Assembly: GCA_024220505.1 (NCBI GenBank)
Contig: JAKZZE010000005.1
Span: 62,001 to 126,000 of the forward strand
Reading direction: 5' to 3'
Length of the DNA: 64,000 nt
From: Rhizopus arrhizus
Lineage: Eukaryota; Mucoromycota; Mucoromycetes; Mucorales; Rhizopodaceae
Below are positions 55,801-64,000 of the stretch, one piece after another. Numbering within the stretch: the stretch's first letter is position 1; every line of letters starts with the position of its first letter. Made by a program: the position numbers and the translations under genes. Below the pieces are notes generated by a model. It searched no databases. It saw nothing but the letters and a program-made list of their open reading frames with translations, and was not told the DNA's origin.

Positions 55801-56481
55801 CCTCTCCTGCAAGCCTGTGTAGACGTCATCTCTTCAAATGGTTGGTTATCACCTGCTTTGTCTACAATGGAATTATCTCAAATGTCTGTACAAGCCATTT
55901 GGGACTCTGATTCACCACTTAAACAGATTCCTTACTTTACCAGCGACATCATTAAGCGTTGTGAAGGTAATGGCGTTGAGTCAGTATTTGATATTATGGA
56001 ATTGGAGGACGATGTTCGTAACGACTGTCTCCGTTTGGACCAACGCAAGATGCGTGAAGTAGCTCGATTCGTAAACCGCTATCCTAATATTGAAGTTGGG
56101 TTTGATGTTGCTGATAAGGATGAAGTGACAGCAGGTAGTGTAGTCAATGTGAAGGTTCAATTGGAACGTGAAGCTGAAGAAGATGAGGAAGTGGGACCAG
56201 TGATTGCACCATTCTTCCCAAAGACAAAGGACGAAGGCTGGTGGATTGTCATTGGTGATACAGAAACAAAGACTCTGTTAGCTATCAAAAGAGTGACCTT
56301 GCATCACAAACTCACTGTGAAACTTGATTTCATTGCGCCCAAGGCCGGTCAACATAATTTGAAGGTTTACTTGATGTCTGACAGTTATAATGGCTGTGAC
56401 CAAGAATTAGATATGGAATTAAACATTAATGAAGGAGAAGAAAGTGATGAAGATGAATCTATGGAAGAAGACGAAGAATAA
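49873..56481 (+). CDS. brr2: Brr2, U5 snRNP RNA helicase
   Basis: A single 2202-residue frame without introns, the usual length for Brr2 (SNRNP200). The Ski2-like helicase unwinds U4/U6 RNA in spliceosome activation. The N-terminal 400 residues are acidic and Ala-rich and include the PWI-like region. The first helicase cassette has Walker A APTGAGKT (554), DEIH (667), SATLP, and QMLGRAGRPQYD, followed by a Sec63 unit. The second cassette has APTGSGKT (1405) and DEVH (1510), but motif VI is altered (QMLGSGCRPL), as expected for the non-catalytic C-terminal cassette. A second Sec63 unit and an acidic tail end it. The first ATG follows an AT-rich leader. It lies about 450 bp downstream of Rab6. 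Confidence 0.97.
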   Translation: MAENYAKANQYQYAATSSLVLQANRKGLPRRDQEPTGEPDSLWGKIDPKDFGTRAEREMPKGIEEKKKKAAARQSEEALERKRKKKEENAMNRAYGHTSVLSATEDWEGLNYRPRAGTREAYELILSFVYEYLGDQERSIIRSAADVVLETLKTDTLKDFDKKKEIEKILSANIESEKFAQLVNLGKKITDYFAEGDAMDVDDNGDKVGEIDANLGVAVIFDDEDDDEDDQFELKEEDEDDLDEEEQAAAAAAAAARQAAEQEEATESSDEEDGFKTVLPGQEKKKKGKKSAFSTEPSDDIYPHDIDAFWLQRQIAAHYPDPHTAQEKTVQAFDILGSETIDIRDCENELMGLFDYDKFDLVRILTKNRDLIYWCTRLARVDGDEKAVLEKEMQEKNMGWILRSLGGDRQRRGEALERKGVVDTAMEIDEESKASHRSRGQLPTTVTITPGTTVAPRQMLDLDSLAFEQGAHLMSNKKVKLPDGSFKRSKKGYEEIHIPAPKPDQFAANEKLVPIKSMPDWTHDAFAGATSLNRIQSRLYPTAFDSDENLLLCAPTGAGKTNVAMLTILHELGKNRDPETGLIDLDAFKIVYISPMKALVAEQVGNFSHRLKPYGISVAELTGDRQLTKQQIAETQIIVTTPEKWDVITRKASDRSYTALVRLIIIDEIHLLHDDRGPVLESIVSRTIRNMEQTQELVRLVGLSATLPNYADVAAFLRVDFKTGLFHFDSSYRPCPLKQQFIGVTEKKAIKRFQTMNEVCYEKVIEQIDQKEENQVLVFAHSRKETAKTAKTLRDMALEKDTIARFLKQDSASREILQSEAATVKDANLQDLLPYGFAIHHAGMTRADRTLVEELFADGHIKVLVSTATLAWGVNLPAHAVIIKGTQIYSPEKGRWVELSPQDILQMLGRAGRPQYDTYGEGIIITSHSELQYYLSLLNTQLPIESQFIAKLADNLNAEIVLGTIRNRDEAVQWLGYTYLYVRMLRNPSLYSISSDDIEDDPHLEQKRVDLIHSAASILDKCNLIKYDKKSGRFQVTELGRIASHYYVSHHSMSTYNQHLRPMMSEIELFRVFALSDEFKYIPVREEEKMELQKLLERVPVPVKETLEEPTAKINVLLQSYISQLKLDGFALVSDMVYVTQSAARIIRAMFEICLKRGWAQLTKKALNLCKMVEKRMWLPMSPLRQFKSMPQDIVRRLERKEFPWERYFDLNPQELGELLGQPKLGRTLHKYVHQFPKLDLQAHVQPVTRSLLKVELTITPDFQWDEKIHGIAEAFWIMVEDVDGEHILHHEYFVLKQRYAEEEHFVSFTVPLFEPLPPNYYVTVVADRWLHCETKLPVSFKHLILPEKYPPHTELHDLQPLPVSALRNPDYEKLYAGWINHFNPIQTQVFNALYTTNDNVLIGAPTGSGKTVCAEFALLHLWNQVSDSRAVYIAPYQELVDQRVSDWSAKFSKLGQGKEVVALTGETSADLKLLERGDVICCTPVQWDVISRRWKQRKNVQNVDLFIADEVHMLGSSMGPTYEVIVSRMRYIASQTQQPIRVVALGTSLANARDLGEWIGATSHSVFNFHPSVRPVPLEIHIQSYNVPHFASLMMAMAKPTYIAITQHADNKPAIVFVSSRKQCKLTAVDLITYCIADDKPYQFLHCMPEDVASILERVQDKSLIETLQHGIGFYHEALSKGDKKIVEQLFESGAIQVLIASRDTCWSLPVRSHMVILMGTQYFEGKEHRYVDYPITDVLQMLGSGCRPLEDETGKCVLMCQANKKEYYKKFLYEGLPIESHLDQHLHDHFNAEVVTKTIENKQDAVDYLTWTLLYRRMARNPNYYGLQGTSHRHLSDHLSELVESTLTELEETKCITIEDEMDISPLNLGMIAAYYNINYTTVDMFSVSLKETTKLRGLLEIVSSATEFDNIPIRHHEETILQRIYDRVPIKLASPKFNTPRIKTNILLQAHFSRVQLPPDLQSDQTLILERVIPLLQACVDVISSNGWLSPALSTMELSQMSVQAIWDSDSPLKQIPYFTSDIIKRCEGNGVESVFDIMELEDDVRNDCLRLDQRKMREVARFVNRYPNIEVGFDVADKDEVTAGSVVNVKVQLEREAEEDEEVGPVIAPFFPKTKDEGWWIVIGDTETKTLLAIKRVTLHHKLTVKLDFIAPKAGQHNLKVYLMSDSYNGCDQELDMELNINEGEESDEDESMEEDEE

Positions 56482-56947
56482 ATTTTCTTTGAATAAAATT
56501 GTACACAATATTTTGTCAATAAATATAATTTCAACTCACATTTTTTTTTATAAAACTCTACAAACGTATGAAAATATTCTTTTGTGTGTGTTTACGACAG
56601 CCTTCTCATACGAAGGCTGTGGTTAAAATTATCATTGCTACTCTAGAGGGTAAAAGGGAAAGCTAGTAGAGACAAACATAAAAGAAAAGAAGACGTAATT
56701 TAAAACAGTTGATCATCTATAAACGAGTACGTATGTGACTAAAGCATCCATTAAACAGCAATATACTCGACATGAATATTATCTCTATTTGCGATTCTAC
56801 TATTCAATGACAATGGATTAAAAGTGTAACTGAAGCAAGTAAAAAAGACAGTTACTAATGAACAGTGAATGCAAGAACATGGATTTATTCAATGTCATTG
56901 ATCAATAATAATAACAATAATAATAATAATTTGGAGAAGTAAATAAA
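56482..56947. other. Convergent spacer with TAA/ATA microsatellite
   Basis: Holds the BRR2 and protease 3' ends. A run of ATA/ATT units lies at about 56905-56932. A short inverted repeat, CCTTC-like pairs near 56600-56623 (ACAGCCTTCTCATACGAAGGCTGT), could form a strong hairpin close to the BRR2 end. Confidence 0.55.
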
Positions 56948-58170
56948 TTAATTGGCAACAGGTGCGATTTGAACTTCAGGGACTTGTTGGTTAAAGACAA
57001 CATAGTTGTTCTTCAAAAAGACATCACCCAAGATGGCAAGATCACCACCAGCAGCAAAACCAGCAATACAACTGTTACCATTCTTTTCAAAGATAAGGGA
57101 GTCAGAAGGGACCTCGAAGGTAGAAGAACCAAGGGTGAAGACAAGAGGTTGAAGTTTGGAAGTGTCACAGGTGATACTGTAAGTACCATCACCGTTGTCG
57201 GAAGCGCCATAAGATCTAGCCACCTTTGCAGCAACGTTATCAGGAAGAAGCAAAAGAGTAGTACCAGTGTCGAGGATAGCATCAAAGGAAGCAGAAACTG
57301 TTGTACCCCCTATCTTGGTGCTCTTGACAGTAACACCCCAGAAACCTTCTGAGTTATCAATAGGGATAGTAGTTAAGGAACCCTTGAACTTGGAGGAGTC
57401 ATAGCCACCAAAGACATATTCACCTCCACCTCCGTTGCTTTGCTTACCGAGATAAACACCGAAGATGGGTCTGCTGATCAAACCTTGACTGATCAAATTA
57501 TCGACTGGAGTCTTGACGCCACGAACAGTAGTAATTGTGTTGAAACCAAGACCCAAGAGACCATCAATCACATCTGTAGCGAATGCACTAGATTCACGCT
57601 TGGCTAATTCAATAGTTTGCTTTTTAATCAAGAGGCCTCCAAGATTGACATTGTCTGTGGCTAAGATACCGCTTGCGCTAGAGCCATCACCGTAAGAGAT
57701 GGACCAAGTGCGACCGTCGGCAGCGTAAGTGCTTGATTTTTTAGGATCGTACTTAGTATGAGAATTACTGCAAGAAGAACATAAAGTAGATGCTAGAGAG
57801 AAAGTAAATAAAAGAAAGCCCAGCAATTTCAAAACTTCTTCTTACCAAACCACATATCAGAAGAACCAGTATCAAAATCAAGTTTGAGCTTAATACCAGG
57901 AGTACCAACAGTGACTTCACCGTAGTATTCAACATCGTTTTCATAATCAACCATAGGAACAGAGCCACTGGCCTCGGTCGTAATTCCTCCGCTTCCAACC
58001 TTTCTTCTATTGTACTTGGCGAGAGCCTTATTAAGTGCATTTTTAGCATTAGGTTTGTAGCTGTTGTTCTTGGCCAAAGGAATGTTAATTTTCTTGCCAT
58101 TGGGTGCAGCTTCGACAGCAAGTGTCATGGCAGCAAGTGCTACACAGGAGGAGATTAAAGTAAACTTCAT
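56948..58170 (-). CDS. Secreted aspartic protease, rhizopuspepsin type
   Basis: Exons 58170-57846 and 57792-56948 give 389 residues; the 51-bp intron splits the codon after the first active-site block. A signal peptide (about residues 1-21, MKFTLISSCVALAAMTLAVEA) and a basic propeptide to about residue 70 precede a pepsin-like two-lobed domain. Active-site DTGSS (100-104) and DTGTT (283-287) are both intact. The flap YGDGSSASG and a closing Cys pair region (CDTS, CIAG) are also present. The acid protease is released for protein digestion. Its match to Rhizopus rhizopuspepsin-type proteases is the best taxonomic hint in the window. Confidence 0.96.
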
Positions 58171-58250
58171 TTTTCAGTAGAAAAGGATTGATTAAAAAAT
58201 GAAGAAAGAAATGGTTTGATAGAGAAATGAACTTGGTGAATATCGGAATC

Positions 58251-58259
58251 CTTTATATA
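58251..58259 (-). promoter_or_regulatory. TATA box of protease gene
   Basis: TATATAAAG on the minus strand, about 80 bp upstream of the protease ATG. Confidence 0.65.
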
Positions 58260-58411
58260 CGTTTTCTTTCTCCTATTAATTGTAATAATTAATATTTTTT
58301 TTAAAAAATGTGTGTATGTGTATATGTGTACAATGGTAGATAGATAAACTGCGATATTGGCATGGAAGCATCGGATTTTCTGCTGCTGTTAAAAAAAAGC
58401 TGTTGTATTCT

Positions 58412-58452
58412 GGATCAATATCCTTTCTGGGATCAATATCCTTTCTTGGATT
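58412..58452. repeat. 18-bp tandem repeat upstream of the protease
   Basis: GGATCAATATCCTTTCTG occurs twice in direct tandem (58412-58429 and from 58430), followed by a partial third start (GGATTA). It lies about 240-280 bp upstream of the protease start and may be a regulatory duplication. Confidence 0.7.
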
Positions 58453-58766
58453 AACGTTGCTTAACTCTTTTTAGTGATTTCATCCCAATTAGAGCAAATT
58501 TAATTTATAAATTGTTACATTTAATTCAAATCGCTGTGATCTCAAATGTGCGACCTATTCTTATCAAGGTAGTAAGCAATGACTGGATTTTAAAAATTCA
58601 ATATTACAATAGTTTACTCTAAAAGGAAATCATTGAATTTTTTTATGTAACCTGAGATTGAAAATGAGATGATTTTTGTTTTTTTTTTGAGGGATCAAAG
58701 ACGATCAAAATTCTAAAAGGAGACTTTCCAACATTTATTTTGGATCTTTTTTAAATTAAATTCGAA
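58453..58766. other. Spacer before the transposase pseudogene
   Basis: AT-rich, no gene seen. Confidence 0.4.
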
Positions 58767-60030
58767 ATGGAATTCATCAATTACAACTCGCTAACTGATC
58801 TGTATGATTATAAGTCGAGTTCAGATGAGCTGGAGCTTGAAAATGTTATTCTCAAACATGGCAATATTGAACAAGTAGTTGACTGTGAGTCTGCCTTCGA
58901 AATGGAGGCAACGAAAATGGAGGGTGTTATCAACAGCCTTGCCACTGAGATGAATGACATTTCTATTGTACATAATAAGAAATACAATAACTATAGCGTT
59001 AGTCAGATTTCCTACTTTCTAGAAATTATACTTGAGGAAGGAGCCACAGTACCCAATGCTACAGAAATGTGCATGATACCTCGAAGTACCGCGTACAAAT
59101 TTTTCAACAAGTTTAATGCTGGAGATGGAGCTATTATTCTCGGTGATGCAATAAAAAAAAACGCAATAGAGGTGCCCTTCAGAAGCTTTTCCCGGAACAC
59201 TCTGTCTTATTGGTTTATTTTTCTTTCTGTACTATGGAGATGCATAACTGAGAAATGCTCTTTGTTCCTCAAGTAAGTATCAAAGTACACATTGTAGATG
59301 AATGCTTCACAAACAATCGAACTTCGTCGTGAGATTGTTTCTGAATGGAAAGTAAGAGTAGAATTCCAAAAAAAAGAAAAAGTGTATATCAACGAAGCAG
59401 GGTTCAACACTCATATGATAAGAGGTCGCGTTTGGTCAAGAATCGCAGATCCTGGTAGTGTGAAGGTACATACTTGAAAAGACCTGAGCATCAGCATTGT
59501 TTGCTGTATTTCACCCTTCAGCATTATCGATTTCTCAAAAGTTAAACCACTGAAGAAAAGCGATGTGGAAAAAATTCAAAAAGAACGCCACACTGAAGAG
59601 ATACCCTCGAAGAAAAGCCAGTACACAAAAAGATAGCACAAAAAAAACCTTGAAGAACGGTACTACAGCCTATCACATTGTATGTTTTGTAGAGGGCATT
59701 ATGGATGTCCTCGACAGGTATAGCAAAAAGGGGCTCTTCATTGTAATGGACAACTATAGGATTCATCACTCTCACTTTGTTGTTGATACTATAAACAAGG
59801 GAGAGTATAAAAATTGGTTTATGCCATCCTATTCACCTTTTCTGAACTTTATCGAGGAACGCTAGCCAAAGATAAAAAAAAAAGCAACATCTGAAGAAAC
59901 CCACTGGATAAGAAAGACAACATACATCCGTCTCGTTGAGGCATGGTCGCTCGTAGTTTCAAACTTTGTAATAGTTCCTGACTCATCAAAGCCTCAACGC
60001 CACCATCATCAAGATGTATGTTTTGTAAGC
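58767..60030 (+). pseudogene. Decayed IS630/Tc1-type DDE transposase
   Basis: A first frame (58767-59276) gives an HTH-like region (YSVSQISYFLEIILEEGA and PRSTAYKFFNKF). After a shift, TIELRREIVSEW and VYINEAGFNTHM follow; the catalytic Asp of the usual IDEAGFN is Asn. More shifts lead to MDNYRIHHSH (second Asp) and LNFIEERW-like (catalytic Glu, 59840-59860), then a C-terminal frame to about 60030. At least three frameshifts or stops occur. The order of motifs is that of the DDE_3/IS630 superfamily. No clear terminal repeats were found. Confidence 0.7.
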
Positions 60031-63000
60031 CAGTTACCCTGTAAGAAAAGTGAAGGCTCAAGTTTAGACTACAGTAATACAACATGTGTAAATGGGCAAA
60101 TTCACTCCTTAAATGTCTTAGTAGCTTCATTTGTAATGCAATGGTTTGTTTGTTAGTGCTAGACATTGACACTAGTACTACCACTACTGTTGTTGTTGCT
60201 GTCGATGCAGCTAGATCAAAGATCGTCCAAAATAGCATGTGACTGAAAGTTAGAAATTAGTCGTAGTCTTACGGTATTACTTTTGTTTTTTATGCCGCAG
60301 ATTTACCGAAAGCCGAGTTGTTTGTTTTGCTCCTTATTTTTAAACAAATGTAATATTTTTTTAGTAACACTGAAAATATGAATCTATTTCAAAAAGATAA
60401 ATGCAAAGTACAAATACCTGATACCCAGCATAATTTAGTCTTTATTTTGTGAAAGGGGTCATATTTTGTGCTACAAAAGACGCTTACACTATTTTTCAAG
60501 ACTGATAATTCATCATTAAAGAACATCTTGTTATATTATTCATGATAAGACATCAGCTTGTGTAAAACGTAAAATGAGAAATGCAGTGAAACATTATTAT
60601 CACACAAAGTATCTTTTAGCATTCCTTCGTAACAATCCGTTTATTAAACAGCGAAAGTTTGATGAGGGACAATAGTTTTTTTCTTTCTCCGAAATAAATG
60701 TTTATCTTAAATCATTCGAGAGCTGTATACTATGTCTTATTAAAAAATGACTAAATCCTAAGAAAAAATCTAACAAACTTCTCAGGTAGTCCTTAAACGT
60801 TTCTGCTGAAAAACTAGCAGCTTACTTGAAAATATCATGTTGATTTGCATTGCAGTCTATAGCTTTTATTCTTGTTTTCCCGTTACTTCAACTATGAAAA
60901 CTTTTATTTGCATCAAATCACTCATTCAGATATACTCATATCTGTAATTGCCATCCTTCGATTGATTAAAGGAAAAGAAATACAAAATTGAATGCTACTA
61001 GTATCATCAGTTTCTTGTTCAGTAATAGAGACGTGAATATAATTATAAATAAAATAATTAAATTATAAAGCCAAGTTATAAAGGGCTCTTATCTACATGT
61101 TGTACTGTACATACAAAGATTCAATTAATAAACAGTGGTGTCAAATGTGATTGTTTGAGTCATACAAGCGTATGAATATTAAATATTGTAGAAACACCTT
61201 CCTTCAAGCTAAAATTGATCTTAAGAAGCAACCATCCCAGTTGAATCTTATGTAACATAAAGTTGAATTTATTCCATAGAAATTCCACCATTGGAAACTT
61301 TTTTTCTATACAAATGGCTTTAATTTTGCCCTAAGAAGATAAAAATGCCCTTGCTTCGAAGGGAAACCTATCATTCGATTTGTAGATTCATAGGAAAGTT
61401 TCTTCAAATAATCATCATCCATGATTTTGTTGTTTCACATACGAAGTCTACATATTTGGGCCTTGTCTGCACCATTCATGTAAGCCATTCGAGCCTACAA
61501 TGCTAAGAACAATATATGTGGGCTTGGGAAGAAAGGCTCAACAAGGCAAAGGAGCCTTAATATTAGCTCTATTCATCTATTTCCCTACTAATTAACTTGA
61601 GATGCATTAAAGCTAATATTGTGAACAAATAAAGTTTGGAAACAGCTCACTTTCGACATGTGAACAAAAAAAAAAGCATTATCAGAGGTTAAGTATTATC
61701 GTCTCTTTACGAACAGGGCGCTTGGCTTCGAGCTTTTCATACAGATTGACATCTTTTTGTGCCATAAGTCAAACAAGAGCAGAACAAACTGAAGGACATT
61801 CATGTTGGAGATCGACGGTTTTTAAATTAGGATGCCCAGCCGCTTTAAAAAATTGCTTATGTGAAAGATAGAATAAGAAATAAGGGATACCAGATTGCTT
61901 CTAACATTGGTTTAAACCTTTATTTTAAGTAAAAGTAAGCAATTCTAGTCATTTCTTCTTCCTATTTGTCATATTCCAAGCGACTGAATTGCTTTGTGTT
62001 GGGCATTTCAATACAAGACTCCTACTGTACTACACCCTGCACTGTATCACCATGATAAATGAGGTGAAACCTCATACTTAAGATAAGCGTAGATTTTATA
62101 TTATGCAAAATGAGGCACAATATAAGTTGAAACAGCTCAATTCCCTTTACGTTATAATTTATGAAAAGAGAACATTCAATGCATCGGATAAGAAGATCAA
62201 GCCTGAATCATAAGCATGTGTTTCCATTTTTCATCAATGTGCAGTAAAAGGATGTCCCTGAGAGTTACAAGCATTGTGTCCGTAAAAGACTTTGAATACA
62301 AATAAAAAATATTCATGTGTCTTTTTTTCCCAAAATGGTAGATATAAACATATTTAGCCTTTCGGTTAAAGATCTTACAGAATGTAACCCTGGTAAAAAA
62401 GAAACGCTTTTTATGGCAAAAATATTAATAAATAGAATCTAATGAACCACATTGACTTCCTAAAATATACTATAAAATGTTAATTTTTGCATGTTAAACA
62501 AACTTAATTTTCAATTTAAAAAAATCGCACAGATTTCCTTGATGTTTATCAATGCACGCGTGTGTACAATATTTCTTATCAATCAGAAGATAGACTTATG
62601 TCATAGAAAAAAAAGGCCAATCCATGTGAATTTGAATTTTTTTTTAAAAAGATGCAGGGCAAAACGCTGTATAACAAAATTATACACACAGGGATTAATA
62701 TGTATATTTCAAACTTTGTAAAACTTTTCTACTCCCCCCCCCCTCCTCCTCACATTCAGCTTTTTTAAGTGATTTGATTACTTTTTGATACACAGATATA
62801 GTACCTGTTTTGTGATAATGAGTGCTATTTTGATTTCACACAGTTATCAGTGAACTTGTACATTTGTGTCAACTAATATTCGCCTTCCAAAAATAACTTA
62901 TATCTTATCTCTTCTATACAATCAAATTTACATTGAAACAAGTTTGAAATAATTTGATGTAATATCTGTAACCAACTTTTCACTCAACAAGAATATTTGT

Positions 63001-64000
63001 GCTAATTGTTATTTTTGAGCAGCAAAGTGGTTTCTCATGAACATTTTATGTACCTTACTGATTGACTGTAAAGCTTTTTTTTGGAATTCATACTGAATTG
63101 AATCGAACGCAACTATAGAGTGATCTTTAGAGAAAAGCATGTATTTTTCATATGATCTAACTCTATGACAAGGGTAAACAGGATTGAAATAGGCCATATT
63201 GCATTAAAGGGGCAGATTTCTATCATTGTATGAAGATCTTTTGATTTTAGGCTAAATAAGCATTGCATTTTATTTATCATCTATGTACATGATAATTAAT
63301 TAGAATATCTTAAGCAGAGTTGGATTGAATCTATAGAAAAAATAGGTACACTAAATACTTTTACATTAAATAAAGTGTTCATTTTTTTATCATTGAATTT
63401 TATTATCTTTTGTTTTAATGAGAAATCACAGCCTTCATAAGGCTTTTCTTAATTTGGATGCGTATTGAAGGTATCAAGATATTGATTGAATGCTGGACAT
63501 ATACTTTGCAGTTTTACTATTGTTTGACATGTTAGCAGTTAACCAATATGGAATCGTCCGTAGGCGTTGTCGTCTATTTCCTTTGCTGTTTCATTCAATT
63601 GCTCTTTGTATGACCGTTTTGGTATCTATTTAAGAAATTCTATAACATAAAATTGTTTACTAGTATTATTTTATACATACAATTATATCAATCAAAGCCG
63701 ATTGTTGGTGTATTAAAAATAAACTCTTGAAATTGAGTAGTATTCTTTGAGTTTTATGAACTCTATTCTACCAGAAAAAGATGGCCATTGTGAGTTATTG
63801 TGTTTTTATCTATATCTTGTTTAGATAGCCATAACAAGAACCTTGACTCTTTGGATGACTCATGTTATAACTAAAGAAGAGAATAATAAATCAATTATGT
63901 TGATGATCTCTTACAGCCATTAACAAAATAATAGAGAGATTTGCTATATTTTATGTAGCTTAAATATACGGAATATTACTGGATATACGTTATATAAAAC
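60031..64000. other. Gene-poor AT-rich end of window
   Basis: No intact gene. On the minus strand, 61870-61270 holds decayed coding-like text (AAGHPNLKTVDLQHECPSVC, LYEKLEAKRPVRKE, YLKKLSYESTNRMIGFPSKQ) broken by stops; family unknown. A C-run at about 62735-62744 precedes CTCCTCCTC. Frames at 62491 (plus) and 63009 (minus) have no support. Confidence 0.45.

Overview
The window looks like nuclear DNA of a Mucorales fungus, probably Rhizopus or a close relative. The evidence is an aspartic protease of the rhizopuspepsin type, AT-rich spacers, many short GT-AG introns (about 46-87 bp), and abundant gypsy, Tc1-like and LINE elements. No rRNA, tRNA or CRISPR was seen.

The left part (1-36 kb) is mostly mobile DNA. 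Bases 1-1240 hold a decayed gypsy fragment. A young Ty3/gypsy LTR retrotransposon spans 1714-10715; its LTRs differ at 1 of 283 positions. Two unrelated Tc1-like elements sit in its integrase region at TA sites: an older one with a decayed transposase (6231-7860) and one with a nearly intact transposase and 211-bp terminal repeats (8002-9661). A third Tc1 remnant follows. An almost complete two-ORF LINE (LINE-A, 11456-17015) has target duplications and an ORF1/ORF2 junction of the UAAUG type. A 362-bp tail copy of LINE-A (24488-24849) sits inside the reverse transcriptase of a decayed LINE of a second family (LINE-B). More LINE-B and LINE-C fragments fill 19.8-34 kb. Host genes in this part are an unrecognised four-exon gene (17139-17901), a five-exon gene (21298-22223), a serine-rich protein (22598-23719, minus) and squalene epoxidase ERG1 (28618-30371, minus).

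The right part (36.7-58.2 kb) is gene-rich: an ATF/CREB-type bZIP factor, a PHF5A/Rds3 splicing-factor gene with a broken-looking C-terminus, an unknown gene with an apparent frameshift, SCAP (sterol-sensing domain plus WD40), a Rab6/Ypt6 GTPase in eight exons, the intronless U5 snRNP helicase Brr2, and a secreted aspartic protease. The last 6 kb hold a decayed IS630-like transposase and gene-poor, AT-rich DNA.

Two functional links stand out. SCAP and ERG1, a sensor and a typical target of sterol regulation, lie about 12 kb apart, and ERG1 has a CACGTG palindrome just upstream of a TATA-like box. PHF5A and Brr2 are both spliceosome parts. Exon models were built by hand from GT-AG sites and reading-frame continuity; those for SCAP, ERG1, Rab6, bZIP, the protease and the 21.3-kb gene keep frame throughout.
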